In this document: positions 1 through 15,127 of the stretch, in pieces
How positions within the stretch are numbered: position 1 is the stretch's first letter
Layout: each line of letters opens with the position of its first letter
Made by a program: the position numbers and the translations under genes
The notes under the pieces: generated by a model
Seen by the model: the letters and a program-made list of their open reading frames with translations, nothing else
Told to the model about the DNA's origin: nothing
Databases searched by the model: none
Source of the DNA: Engraulis encrasicolus
Lineage: Eukaryota; Chordata; Actinopteri; Clupeiformes; Engraulidae
Direction: 5' to 3'
Assembly (NCBI RefSeq): GCF_034702125.1
Contig: NC_085867.1
Coordinates: 37,911,656 to 37,975,655 of the forward strand
DNA length: 64,000 nt

Positions 1-147
1 TGTGTGTGTGTGTGTGTGTGTGCACGTGTGTGTGCGTCTCTGTGTGTTTGTGACAGAGAGAGAGAGAGAGAGAGGGAGAGAGACAGAGAGAGGGAGAGAG
101 ACAGAGAGAGGGAGAGAGAAAGAGACAGACAGAGACAGAGAGAGGGG
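1..147. repeat. (GT)n then imperfect (GA)n
   Basis: GT repeats at 1-22 and 30-52, then GA repeats interrupted by GACAGA and GGGAGA. It is cut by the window start. Confidence 0.9.
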
Positions 148-226
148 GAGAGAGAGATGCTGTGCTGATGGGAGCTACTGAAGCTGGAAGATGCCAAAGA
201 GGATGTATGAGACCTGACCACCTCTC

Positions 227-1064
<838 letters not shown>

Positions 1065-1067
1065 CAG

Positions 1068-1460
<393 letters not shown>

Positions 1461-1538
1461 TGAACACTGCCACACACGCAACACTAATGGGGATCCAAGG
1501 CCGTGGCTGTATGTGTGTGGGTGTGGGGGCTGTGCTTG

Positions 1539-1589
1539 TGTGTGTGTGTGTGTGTGCGTGCGCACCCTAATATGTGTGTTTACAGGGTG

Positions 1590-1648
<59 letters not shown>

Positions 1649-1694
1649 TTGCGTGCTTGCGTGCTTGCGTGCTTGCGTGCGTGCGTGCGTGCGT
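1539..1694. repeat. (TG)n and (TGCG)n microsatellite
   Basis: TG repeats at 1539-1556, then about 25 TGCG tetramers at 1588-1694 with four TGCT variants near 1648-1672. Confidence 0.9.
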
Positions 1695-1854
1695 TCATGC
1701 GCGTTTGCATCCTGTATGTGTGTTTGCATGCCTATTTACAGTATGTGCAAAAAGCGGTAGCAGGTCGAGGTGTCTGGAAGGTCACACATCAATATGCTAA
1801 ATTTCTGCGCCAACACTCATGGTGCTGCCAGATTGCAAACAGCATACAACACAC

Positions 1855-2016
1855 TGCTGACAGGGGGGAGTGGGGGATCAAAGGGAACAGTTGTCCTGGG
1901 CCCAGGGAGAGACGGGGCCCATAAATGGGTCCTCATTACATTGCATCTACTGGGCTGGGGTGCCCTTTCAGATGACTTTGTCCTGGTCCTAGCCAAAGCT
2001 GTCAGCGGCCCGGCAC
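1855..2016 (+). repeat. GGGCCC-rich dispersed repeat, copy a
   Basis: A near-complete copy running from the AACAGTTGTCCTGGGCCCAG end to GCCAAAGCTGTCAGCGGCCC. Related copies lie at 10240-10321, 14963-15127, 36704-36900, 59094-59263, 60345-60484 and 62013-62375. Confidence 0.8.
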
Positions 2017-2109
2017 ACAGCCTCCAAAGCCATCCAAAGACATGGCACGGTGACACGTTGTGCTCTGCCCATAGATGGTGTATAGCCGCCATCAAAGCCT
2101 AAATGCAGT

Positions 2110-4510
2110 ACCTGCAAAACTGCCAAACTAAAAAAGGGTCATTTTGTGTTGGCAAATGTAGGCTTTGGCTCTGCGGGGCAACATGGTTGCATAGCTTATA
2201 CAGTGTAACTGGCACATGAATACAGTTCAAGGTCATTCACTGGGACTTACTAAATGTATATAATGTAATTTCATATGATTTCACATTTCCATTTGCAATG
2301 TGACTGACTAACTCATCATTTAACAGTATAATTTGGTTAAAAAAACTCTGGCATACGATGATATTCCAGATACAGCAGAAATGTACCCGAAATCCTTTAA
2401 TATTTTTTGTATGCCGTTTACCTTCTGTGCGAGTGTGTGTAGTACTATGAGGAACCCCCAAGCAAGTCCAAAAATAAATCCCATGCGCAGCACCATGGAG
2501 GGGTGAAAAGGTTAGTTGTTAATTAGCCAACCTCTGACTAATTACTTTTTAATCGCCAGTGTGTCTCACAATTATGTAAGCATTCTGAGCGTGGACACTT
2601 TGTTGCAATTACATTAATTGGCACAATGACTATCGCCAGGGCCTCAGGGCATAAAATATGAAGGGATCTAGCCACGCTGCAAAGTAATTATTATTCAAGA
2701 AAGACAAACTACAGATGTGCACCAAGATGGTGGAACATTTAGTCATGTACAACAATGGGAAAAATATACAAATACATATATGCTGATTGGTGGTTGGAGG
2801 GTTTTTTTGTATTTTCATTCTGCGAATTATCATGTATAGCCTTAGCCATTCTTTTTGAATGGAGCTACTATCTTTAGGCTACAATAAAGGGGTGATATCT
2901 CATGAGAACACCCACAGCATATTGCTTTTAGAAGTAGATTAGAGACACGTTTTACTTTATATTTTACTTTAGGGTTCATTTAATTATGGTCTGTATACTT
3001 ACAAAACATGTGCTAAGCAAAATTAAGGTCCTACTTAGTCCTTATTATGATTATATCCATAATACGGGAAAGGTCTCACAGAATGAATTAATGTGAATAC
3101 ATGTCTAACAAATTATTGATTTTTCTTAATAAAGGTCATTTCAATCTTATACAGACACATGTTTTAAAATGTGAACCCAGACATATCAATTGTGAAATAG
3201 TTATTTAAAATTAAACTCATGTGCAGGCTAGACAGTATTTTAAATATTTTTTTACAACAAGTCTACTTTTCAGCCATGACATACGGTGGTGCTGGTCCTA
3301 AAGATGTAGTTAGAACATACCTCATCTATCAATATTGAAGTAATCCATTCACACATTCCGTTGAGATAAATTCTTTCTGCATATGGGGAAAATGTAATGG
3401 TTGAGAAGAGAGTGACTTTGCGTTTTCATCTTGTCGGCCGTACATTTGTATGCAGACTACGACTTGAGAGACACACCAGAGTTGCACTTTACTTCAGACG
3501 TCTGGCTCTGAATTTGTATGCATGCAAACCCCAAAGCAGCCCATTAACATAACCAAGTGTGAATAACAGCTTGAAAGTTTAACTTTGCATGAACTAAAAC
3601 AAAATGAAAATGTAGTGTGTAGAGGGAAGCATTGTCTTCCTTTATGAAATTAACATACTGCCGCTGAATACTGTATACCTTATAACTGCACGGTTACATC
3701 GAAATTACAATAAGACACTTATGCATAGCTACTGCACATTCTTTTACACTGTATAGCCTAAATACAATTATGCTGAAGCTGTGGGTAAACACTAGCCTCG
3801 CAAGCCATCCTACGTACTTCCGCCAAAGGATTGGCTCCACTACTGTAGTCTGGCCGTGCATGGACGTGCCGTGCCTGGAGCAGTAGAATTTTGATCGCAA
3901 TACGCCCCCCACGTGGGGGTGAAAGGGGGAAGACGCTCGTGACAATGACGTACGTACACATCTGCGCCAGAGTCATTGGTCTGCGCTATGTTGTTGTTGA
4001 GTAACTGCCAGCGATTGGGTGAGAGGTGTCCAATAATTTCAAACCAGAACTGAGTGCAAACTTCCTACTTCCTACAATCGCTTCAGAGCAAACAAATGCC
4101 AGACCATAAATACGAAATGAAATGGTAGTATTATGGGATGGTCAGGACCAGGCTAGGTAAAAACTGCTTTTGCTATATATTATGCATATATTTGAAGGCA
4201 CCACAGTCCTTGGCATTAACTTTCTAAAGACTTCATTTATCAAAAGACGGAAGACAGATATCCAGTGCAAGTGCCACCACCTGGTTTACAGACTTTACCC
4301 CCGTCCAGTGATATTTGTGTGTGTCTTCCACTCCAGTGAAAAAAAAATGCTCGCTGTAGTTTGTTTTTTTATTAATCACTACAATGTCCTCCCACGCTTC
4401 CTCACATAGTCTTTCTTCCTGGAGCATGGAGTCTGTGTGTGTCAAGCAGACCTCATGCCAACCTGATAGGGAATGTAAAGAAGATAAGGTGTCACAGGGT
4501 ATAATGTGGA
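2110..4510. other. Gene-free A/T-rich stretch
   Basis: No frame with recognisable protein similarity, and no tRNA or array. 3790-4060 has a different, CpG-containing composition (GCCTCGCAAGCCATCCTACG onward) and may be an old repeat; I cannot name it. Confidence 0.5.
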
Positions 4511-4515
4511 CAAGA

Positions 4516-4654
<139 letters not shown>

Positions 4655-5004
4655 GTCTACACATACAGCTTCATCGCCTAACGCAGGATAGTGGTCTTGT
4701 TAAAAACACTTGCTGCATGACAGCAAACTACATTGATTGTGGCACTACGTACACTGTACATTCTTGTGAGAATAAACAGAGATGTTTTATGCAGTCTCTA
4801 AGGCTTTTTGCAGTGTGTGAAAACATTTTAACATTTTGCTAACTCCTTCCTACCTTCCCGCCTCCTGCCTCCCCTCTCTCAGATCTCTTTCTCTCAGGCA
4901 GTGCCTCGGACGCCCCTCTCAAGGTGATTTATCTGTGGGCTCTGCATGGGCAAGGCCCCTCTGGAGGAGAGGAAGTGAGGGAGAGCATTGTGTCTTATTG
5001 AGCC

Positions 5005-5109
5005 GCCACTGGCAAGCAGCCCAATTATCACTATCTGGCACCAAAAACAATGCAATGGACCCACAATCCAATGCACCCACACAAAGACACTCTGAGAGAG
5101 AGAGGGGGG

Positions 5110-5187
<78 letters not shown>
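5005..5187. repeat. GA-tailed repeat unit
   Basis: CACTGGCAAGCAGCCCAATT, then GGCACCAAAAACAATGCAAT, then (GA)~38 at 5111-5187. The same order recurs at 6205-6367 and 7581-7725, and without a long array near 6040-6105 and 7420-7480. Confidence 0.75.
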
Positions 5188-5189
<2 letters not shown>

Positions 5190-5242
5190 TCTTAATCCAT
5201 TAAGACACGCATTATAAATTTGCTGTTACCAGAATGATAATG

Positions 5243-5487
5243 GTTCAATAAAGACGCTTTTGCACACCTCTGTAGTTGGGCAGGTGCGTAGGATGTTATC
5301 CCAGCCGGGTTGTCAGTGAAGTGAAAAGAAATCCCGCACACTGTCCATTCCACCAACAAACTTTAATACAACGTTTCGGTCATCCGACCTTCTTCAGGTA
5401 AAGTTACCTGAAGAAGGTCGGATGACCGAAACGTTGTATTAAAGTTTGTTGGTGGAATGGACAGTGTGCGGGATTTCTTTTCACTTC
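5243..5487. mobile_element. Inserted element containing a perfect 86-bp palindrome (copy 1)
   Basis: The arms 5316-5401 and 5404-5489 are perfect inverted copies separated by 2 bp. Each arm carries CTGAAGAAGG, a short GGTC/GACC stem and CGAAACGTTG, then an end of the form AGTGTGCGGGATTTC. The direct repeat ACCAGAATGATAATG occurs at 5228-5242 and 5488-5502, as expected for a 15-bp target duplication. Such inverted double copies are known among Penelope-like elements, but that family call is a guess. Confidence 0.6.
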
Positions 5488-6265
5488 ACCAGAATGATAA
5501 TGACCATGTTGTAGTGCATTACCGAAGGCCCCGTGTTATGTCATTGTAGTGTAGTACTAAGTAGTTAACTTTTCAATTACTATTAAAATGCTCCACTGGT
5601 GGAATGCTGTAGCATCATGGGGCTGCATAGTGGCATCAGCGTCTTCTGCGTAGCTGGCTCCATATTAGCCAGGTTTGTGGTCCTCATTTGTTCATTCACT
5701 CACACCAAAGAAAGAGGGAGAGAGAAAGGAGGAGGTGGAGATGATGTGGGGGGAAAGGGAGGGGAGGGGAAAGAAAGGAGGGAAAGAAGGAGGAGAGAGA
5801 AAGGATGGGGGGATTAGAGACAAAGGATGGGTGTGCGGTGTTCAAGGAAGTGAGCTGAGCTGAGCTGGCTTCACATTGGTGATGTTCCTCCTCCTCCTCC
5901 TCAACGTTTGGTGCTAAACACTTGATATGAGCAATAAAAGAGAGAGAGAGGGGGGAAACCAAGTTAGCACACAGGGGAGGGCTGCTTCTGCAACTTTGTG
6001 ATGTTCTCCAGCTTTTTGAACGTGTTTTCAAGCTTAATTGCCAACCAGCCCAGTAATCACTGGCATTAAAACAAAGCAATGACTCAAAGTCATGAGAGAG
6101 GGGGGTGGGGAAGTTAGTATGTGGGGAGGGTTGCTTCTACAACTTTTTAAAGGTTTTCCTCAACCTTCTTGCCAAACACTCAAGAATGTGGTATCGAGCT
6201 GTCAGTGGCAAGCGGTCCAATAATCACTGGCACCAAAACAATGCAACGTGCAATGGCACACAGTC

Positions 6266-6371
<106 letters not shown>

Positions 6372-6645
6372 GGGAGTTATATGAAGTTAGGACCAAGTGG
6401 TTCCATGCCTCACCTTTTCTGCCACACCGCTGTCCTCAGCGTTGCTATACTCTGGCAGGAAGCTGAGCTATAAGCATTAAATTTTATATGCAGTTTCATG
6501 GTTGGAGGGAGGCAGCCAGGCACTGAACCGCTGAAGTTTATTTACAGTTCAGCATAAAACCCTGCCTTTTTTGGCTTTATTGAGTTAGGATTAGGATTTG
6601 GCTAGGACAAGCATTATAAATTTGCTGTTACCAGAATGGTAATGG

Positions 6646-6890
6646 TTCAATAAAGACGCTTTTGCACACCTCTGTAGTTGGGCAGGTGCGTAGGATGTTA
6701 TCCCAGCCGGGTTGTCAGTGAAGTGAAAAGAAATCCCGCACACTGTCCATTCCACCAACAAACTTTAATACAACGTTTCGGTCATCCGACCTTCTTCAGG
6801 TAAAGTTACCTGAAGAAGGTCGGATGACCGAAACGTTGTATTAAAGTTTGTTGGTGGAATGGACAGTGTGCGGGATTTCTTTTCACTTCA
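6646..6890. mobile_element. Inserted element containing the perfect palindrome (copy 2)
   Basis: This is the copy of the 5243-5487 element inside the second unit of the 1.4-kb tandem duplication, with the same palindrome arms and 2-bp spacer. Its flanking repeat is ACCAGAATGGTAATG on both sides, differing at one base from the flanks of copy 1. Confidence 0.6.
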
Positions 6891-7641
6891 CCAGAATGGT
6901 AATGACCATGTCGTAGTGCATTACTGAAGGCCCTGTGTTATGTCATTGTAGTGTAGTACTAGGCTATGTAGTTAACTTTTCAATTACTATCAAAATGTTC
7001 GACTGGTGGAATGGTGTAGCACCATGGGGCTGCATAGTGGCATCAGCGTGTTCTGCGTGGCTGGCTCCATATTAGCCAGGTTTGTGGTCCTCATTTGCTC
7101 ATTCACTCACACCAAAGAAAGAAGGAGAGAGAAAGGAGGAGGTGGAGATGAGGTGGGGGGGGGAGAAAGGAGGGAAAGAAGGAGGAGAGAGAAAGGATGG
7201 GGGGGGGGGATTAGAGACAAAGGATGGGTGTGCGTTGTTCAAGGAAGTGAGCTGAGCTGAGCTGGCTTCACATTGGTGATGTTCCTCCTCCTCCTCCTCA
7301 ACGTTTGGTGCTAAACACTTGATATGAGCAATAAAAGAGAGAGAGAGAGAGGGAGGGCTGCTTCTGCAACTTTGTGATGTTCTCCAGCTTTTTGAACGTG
7401 TTTTCAAGCTTAATTGCCAACCAGCCCAGTAATCACTGGCATTAAAACAAAGCAATGACTCAAAGTCATGAGAGAGGGGGGTGGGGAAGTTAGTATGTGG
7501 GGAGGGTTGCTTCTACAACTTTTTAAAGGTTTTCCTCAACCTTCTTGCCAAACACTCAAGAATGTGGTATCGAGCTGTCAGTGGCAAGCGGTCCAATAAT
7601 CACTGGCACCAAAACAATGCAACATGCAATGGCACACAGTC

Positions 7642-7725
<84 letters not shown>
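7642..7725. repeat. (GA)~42 microsatellite
   Basis: The same position in duplication unit 2, about 8 units shorter. Confidence 0.95.
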
Positions 7726-7729
<4 letters not shown>

Positions 7730-7949
7730 GGGAGTTATATGAAGTTAGGACCAAGAGGTTCCATGCCTCACCTTTTCTGCCACACCGCTGTCCTCAGGCA
7801 GGAAGCTGAGCTATAAGCATTAAACTTTATATGCAGTTTCATGGTTGGAGGGAGGCAGCCAGGCACTGAACCTCTGAAGTTTATTTACAGTTCAGCATAA
7901 AACCCTGCCTTTTTTGGCTTTATTGAGTTAGGATTAGGATTTGGCTAGG

Positions 7950-8506
7950 GCCATGGATGAGGGGAGAGCAGGTAGGCTACTCATAAAGCAGGAGAGGAGG
8001 GGGTAATACTCATAGACCAGAAAGAGGGAGAGCTGTATTCACGAACCAGTAGAGGAGTGGAGTTGAGCTGAGGAGGAATCCATAAGAAAAGGAGGCACTG
8101 CTCCGACAAATGAGGAGATTTATTTCATGAGGAGGTGATGGGTTGAGAAGAACAGGAGAGACGGGTCGGGCATATGACACAGACATGTCACACTCACAGA
8201 CTAGGAGTAGGGGAAAGAGATGTTTTCATGTACTAGGAGAGGAGACGTGGTCGTGAGGAAGATGGAGTCTTAAAAATGGAGAGGAGGTGGTATTACTCAG
8301 TCCCAGGCCACAAGCAGGGGTGACAGGAGGGGAGAAGGGGAAATGAGGAGGAAGAACTCAAAAAGCAGGAGAACTAGAAGTACAGATACTCATAGACCTG
8401 GAGTAAACGAGTGTTTTCTTACAGGAGAGGAGGAGTGGTGGCAAGGAGGAGGTACTCATGAAACAGGAAAGGAGGAAGTAGGCTACTTATAGCCTAGGGA
8501 TATAGG
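7950..8506. other. Purine-rich stretch, no gene
   Basis: Imperfect repeats of the type AGGAGAGGAGG with CTCATAGAC or CTCATGAA every 60-80 bases, suggesting a decayed minisatellite. No coding signal. Confidence 0.5.
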
Positions 8507-8514
8507 AAGAGATG

Positions 8515-8951
<437 letters not shown>

Positions 8952-8979
8952 GAGAGATGTATTTATATTCGAGAGGAGT

Positions 8980-9224
8980 CTATTACATTATTTTACATTA
9001 CATAACATTACACTTACCTGACACTTTTATCCAAAGCGACACTGCTATTTACAGGGTATTGGTTACAGTCCCTGGAGCAATATGAGGTTACTTAGGTGTC
9101 TTACTCAAGGGCCATGGAAGGGCAACTTCAGCCATGGATGGAGTAGGGAGAGGTAACAGTGTGTCGAACCTGCAACCCTCTGATCTTATGACCACCTCCC
9201 TAACCATTAGGCCATGACTGACCC
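8980..9224 (-). mobile_element. tRNA-headed SINE with an L2-like tail
   Basis: On the minus strand the head contains the A-box-like TGGCCTAATGGTTAGG and the B-box-like GGTTCGACAC (9170-9161). The 3' end is GGATAAAAGTGTCAGGTAA (ending near 9019) followed by TGTAA-type short repeats near 9005-8980. This tail resembles the L2-clade 3' end shared by several fish SINEs (for example the eel UnaL2/UnaSINE pair). No flanking duplication was seen. Confidence 0.7.
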
Positions 9225-9847
9225 AAAGAATACGAAAACTGTTACTCTGAGAAGTTCCACGTCAACAACTGTGACTCTGAGTCATCCTCCACATCCTTAT
9301 TTCTGTGGCCTAAGCCTGATCCCGAAACAATCTTCAGTAACTTTGATTACCATGACTCCCAAATCAGCAACGCTTTTCTTAGACTTCATTTTGACCTATC
9401 ACACCTTTCTCTCTCTACCTCCCTCTCTCTCGCGCTTTAATTGAGGTGCGTCTCTCTGCAATAATGACACTGCCCTCGCCCTCGCCGTCGAGAGAGCTAA
9501 TGCACTTAAAGTCCATTAAAAGTCCGACCCTGTGAAAAATAAGAGAGATCTCTCTACTTGGGCCATCAGCTGAGGTATGTAAAAAGTCGATCTTGGATGG
9601 TGGCGGTGGGGGGTGAACGGTGCGTTTGGTGTGCAGTGCACCTTTAAATAACATTGTTTGATTTGCCGCGCACTCTTCCAATGTCTGCACTGACCCTTAA
9701 TGCAATTATCTGCCAAAAGTCTATTTCCCTTCGGATGGCGGACGGCCATCCTGCATGATTTAATTTACTCATTTCCCCTCCGATGTACTGACATGCAGTT
9801 TGAAGTTGATGCACTCGAATGCCCCTTTTTTCTTCTTCTTCTCAAAA

Positions 9848-10029
<182 letters not shown>

Positions 10030-10239
10030 CTGAGACTGAGACAGAGGAAAAGAAGTGAAAAGAAGTGAAGAAGTAGATTTATTGGTGTCCTGTTCAGTCG
10101 GTCAGTACCAGATACCAGGGCTGTGGACCATGAAGTGAACACCTTCACACCACTGGCTTTACAGATTAGATGGTAAACAAGATATTGATCCAGATGGACT
10201 TGGTCAGGGAGGGAGGAGCACTTTTTGTGGGCATCCAGT

Positions 10240-10321
10240 GCTGCTGACAGCTTTGGCCGGGCCCATAACAAAGTCATCTGAAAGGGCCCACCCACCCAAT
10301 ACATACAACGCAATGAGGACG
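10240..10321 (-). repeat. GGGCCC-rich dispersed repeat, copy b (truncated)
   Basis: Contains TGCTGACAGCTTTGGCCGGG and ACAAAGTCATCTGAAAGGGC; the second half of the family unit is missing. Confidence 0.75.
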
Positions 10322-10799
10322 CAATAGAGGGACAGCTTTGAGTGAGTCTTAAATTGAACGGCCCACTCCACAGCCACCTTCGATAATGCTGTAAATATAG
10401 TCTGTACTTACTGTATTAAAAAGATTTTATCATGTTGTGAATAACTGATAGTCCTTGGTTGAGTTTCCTCAAGTAGACTCAAGTATTTTATCATCGGCAC
10501 TCTTTTTTTTTTTTTTTTTACATCTTTCGAGGTACAAAAGGAAAAAGTCTTTCTTGCTGACAGGAAGTCATTTTAGACGTTTCCAGACCTGTGCTCAAAG
10601 TGGCACCAAATCGATTAAAATTGGCCACAGAGATCACAGAGTGGCAAGATGGTAAAAAGCATTATGTCAAGACACCAAAAGGAGGTCAGAATATTCATCT
10701 ATTGGAGTAAGTGCCTTGGCTTGTGAAAAGAATTTCAATTTGATCTGTGAATCAGTGGTGACTGAAATTTGCACTCAGCCTGACATCAAAGCCAGCAGA

Positions 10800-10972
10800 G
10801 AAGAAAGGAAACTTTGAAAGAGAGAGAGCGAGAGATAGAGAGACAGAGAGAGAAAGAGAGAGAAAGAAGAAGAAGAAGAAGAAGAAGAAGAAGAAGAAGA
10901 AGAAGAAGAAGAAGAAGAAGAAGAAGAAGAAGAAGAAAGGAAGGAGAAGAAGGAAGAAAGAAAGAAAGAAAG

Positions 10973-11051
<79 letters not shown>

Positions 11052-12650
11052 GAGGGAGCGAGAGATAGAGGGAGAGAGGGGGAGAGAGAGAACGGCAAGG
11101 GGAGAAGAAATGGGCGAGGGAAAGTGAGAGAAAGAAAGAAAGCATAAAAAGAAAGAAAGAAGGAAAGAAAGAGAGAAAGAAAGAGAGAGAGCTAGAAGAC
11201 AGCTGCCAGGGAACGCGATCAACTGAATATGGAGGTTGCTAATGAGAAGGGTGAGTAGAAATCAGTGTGTGTGTGACCTGGAGGGACTGAACCCTGATGG
11301 GGAAGCCAGTCAGCCAGCAGAACAGAGCAGATCCAAGGAGCACGGAGGAGCACAGAGGAGCTTCCCTCCAAACCTGAAGAGTAACAGGAGAGATTGATGA
11401 GGAATAAAGGAGAGGAATAAAGGAAGAGGATAGGGGGGTAGGGAGAGGGAGTGGGAGAAGAGCATGGAGAGAGGGAGGGCATGGGAAAAGAAGGCGGCAG
11501 GAGGGGAGAAAAAGGTTGGAGAGAGGGAGGAAAAGTGAGAGAGTATGATGGAGGGAAGGGTGGGAGAAAGATGAGGAAGAGGATGGTAGGAGGGAGGGGG
11601 GGTCCTCCCACAGAAAAAATGTAGGCCTATTTCTTAGATGTAATTTAACGTGCATGCAATTTCTTCCTGCATTTTAACCAAAGTGTGTCCTGCTTCAGCT
11701 CAACACGGAACCGTACTATTACTTGTAAATACAGGATTCCGTATTTCAAGGGACGGTTGGCAACCCTAAAGATGGTGGAGGGAGGGGGTGGAGAATAAAA
11801 TTGAGGGAGGAGGAGAAGAGGAAAAGAAGGTGGAGGGGATGGGAGAAGAAGAGGATGCAGGGTGGGGGGAGACTGGGTGGAGAGGATGGATGGAATGGAG
11901 TGGAGGGTGCAAGAATGATCAATGAGAAAAATGGGGGTTGAGAAAGAGTGGGAGAATAGGATGAGGATGAATGGAGAGGGTGGGAGAGGAGGATTGAAGG
12001 AGGAAGAGGTGGAAAAGGAAGATGATGGTGGAGGGAGGTGGTGGTGGATGGAGGGAGGCAAGGAGGGAGGGGTGAGAGAATAGGATGGATGGAGCAAGGA
12101 GGGGATGAGTAGGAGAGGAGGATGGGGCTGAGGGTGGTGGGACAGAATGGAGGGAGGAACGGGAAAAAGGAAGATGATGGAGGGAAGGAGGGAGGATGTG
12201 GAAGAATATGATGGAGGGGTCCTAGGGGCGGGCACACGGGAGGTGGCAGTACCATCCCGAAAACCTGCCCCGAAACGCGAAACCCCGCCCCAAAACGACA
12301 TCGCAAAAATCATTATATGTTAGAACAGTTATCAACTTACAATAACTGACAAAACCCACTAATAGTAATATTATTACTGCCGTAAGGGGGCAGGGCATCT
12401 GAGGGGGCGTCGTCCGGGGCGCAACTCATCGTAGGACTGCCACTGAATAGGAGGGAGGGAGGCAAGGAGGGAGGGTGTTTGAGAATATGATGGAGGAGTA
12501 GGAGAAGATGATGGGTAGAAGAAGGAAGGGATGGGTGGAAGAACAGGTTATAGAGGGAGGAAGAGGGAAAAAGGGAAGATGACAGAGGGAAGGGGTGGGA
12601 GAAAAGGATGAGGGGGAAGAGAGCAAGAGTGGGAGAACAGACGTCACGCA
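10800..12650. repeat. Polypurine-rich tract with (GAA)n and (GAAA)n
   Basis: The plus strand is largely A and G over 1.8 kb, broken by short mixed patches at 11215-11380, 11625-11770 and 12215-12430. (GAA)~24 is at 10865-10937 and (GAAA)~24 at 10955-11050. Reading frames on either strand are low-complexity artefacts. Confidence 0.85.
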
Positions 12651-12824
12651 ATGAATAATGAGAGAGAGAGCGAGCGAAAGGCAGGCCGGCATAATGAAAC
12701 AGTGTGATGATGAAATTTGCATTTGAAGGCATCAGAGGGAGCACCGAGAGAGAATGAGCGAGCGAGCGATCTCGGCAATGCACCAGAGGGAACAGCACAA
12801 CAGAGAACAGAATAGAGAACAGGT

Positions 12825-13117
<293 letters not shown>

Positions 13118-13361
13118 GATAGTTTTGAGGTTTAACACTCCTTTATTGTGAACCATTGTCACCAGTTAAAATGTACTTTACGTGGCATGTATGTTGATCC
13201 CTCCATTCAACACAAGAAGAGAGAGTAACCCTCTCCTTCTCAGTTCCAAAAAAAGAACCACCTACCCATAAGCCCCATCATCATTGCCATCTGAATATCA
13301 GCCAAAGTCCTTTATCCACACGCCACTTCTTCTCAAACAATGTAACATCTTCTGTCACTTT

Positions 13362-13965
<604 letters not shown>

Positions 13966-14055
<90 letters not shown>

Positions 14056-14598
14056 AGTCGGGGGGTGAAGGACTAGCAATCCATTGTGCATAACAGGATC
14101 ATGGGAAAATGTTGACGAGTAGCTGTCAAATATGTTTCCTTTGAAAGAGAAGCAGCTGAAATACTGAATGTGTTCAAAGCTGTGATTAAAACTCACTGCC
14201 AGAGCTTGTGTAAAATCAGGTGTAGGAGTCATACAACAACCTATGGGAGATGTCTTACAGTCAAGGTCATGATAGGCAGAAACAGACAGACAAAAATATA
14301 GCAGGGAAGGATCTTGTGAGACCCACCAAGGCTCTGAACATGGTCTATTTTGGCACAAGAGTTCAGATGCAAAATCCTCTAAAAAGCCATTACAAAAATC
14401 TGTTAAATAATAATAATTAAAAAAATAACATTTTCACCAAGTTTTTACAATCAAAAAGCCAATTCAATGGCATTATCAAGTACAGCAAGTAAAACCCAAA
14501 TAAAACTAGATGATTTTTCAAGATAAATAAATTGATAGAAATATAGCCTGATTTTGTAAACTCATCACAAATGTGATCGCACCTGAACTCTTCACATG
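13966..14598. repeat. GA-headed tandem duplication, unit 2 (about 633 bp)
   Basis: A second copy of 13364-13965 with (GA)~43, several indels and an extra A/T-rich piece at 14400-14440. It ends CTGAACTCTTCACATG. Confidence 0.85.
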
Positions 14599-14962
14599 TT
14601 GCAGGCAGAAACACAGCATGAGAATCATGAAAGTATGAAACATTCTACATTAGACACCACAAGTTTTAAAGTTAACAAAATGACAAATTCTGGATCTTCT
14701 ACGCTAAAGATGATAATTCCTATAATTCCCAAAAATAATGAAGGCAGTATGTTATTGTTATTTTCAAAAGCCAGACTTTGTAATTGTTTTTCTGACCTTC
14801 GTTGAATGCTCCTAAGTTATTTAGTGGTGCTGTGACTATGTTTGTGGCTGCTGTTTTTGTAATAATAAAAAGCAGTAGGTCTAGGTGATGAGACATCTGA
14901 TCCTTTGCGGCTAATGACAGGATCATTTCCAGGGATCTGTCAAAATGTGCCTTTGGGCATAT

Positions 14963-15127
14963 GGGCCACTGACAGCTTTGTCTGGGCCCAGGACAAAACC
15001 ATTTGAAATGAGTCCACTCAATAGCCTACACCTTGTACAATTGTAATAAAGACACAATTCTGGGCCCCATCTCTCCCTGGGCCCGGTACAACTGACCCCT
15101 TTGTCCCCACCTGCCGACTTCCCTGGG
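14963..15127 (-). repeat. GGGCCC-rich dispersed repeat, copy c
   Basis: A near-complete copy: CACTGACAGCTTTGTCTGGG to CCCACCTGCCGACTTCCCTG. Confidence 0.8.

Larger units (their letters stand above)
6611..7949. repeat. Tandem duplication, unit 2 (1339 bp)
   Basis: A near-identical copy of 5209-6610. It differs mainly by a shorter GA array (7642-7725), loss of part of a G-rich stretch, loss of about 28 bp near 5950, and loss of about 20 bp near 6440. The unit ends at TTTGGCTAGG, where unique sequence resumes. Confidence 0.9.

Noticed and set aside
2509..2531. Short palindrome GGTTAGTTGTTAATTAGCCAACC
   Set aside because: It is isolated, with no flanking duplication or second copy; likely chance in A/T-rich DNA.
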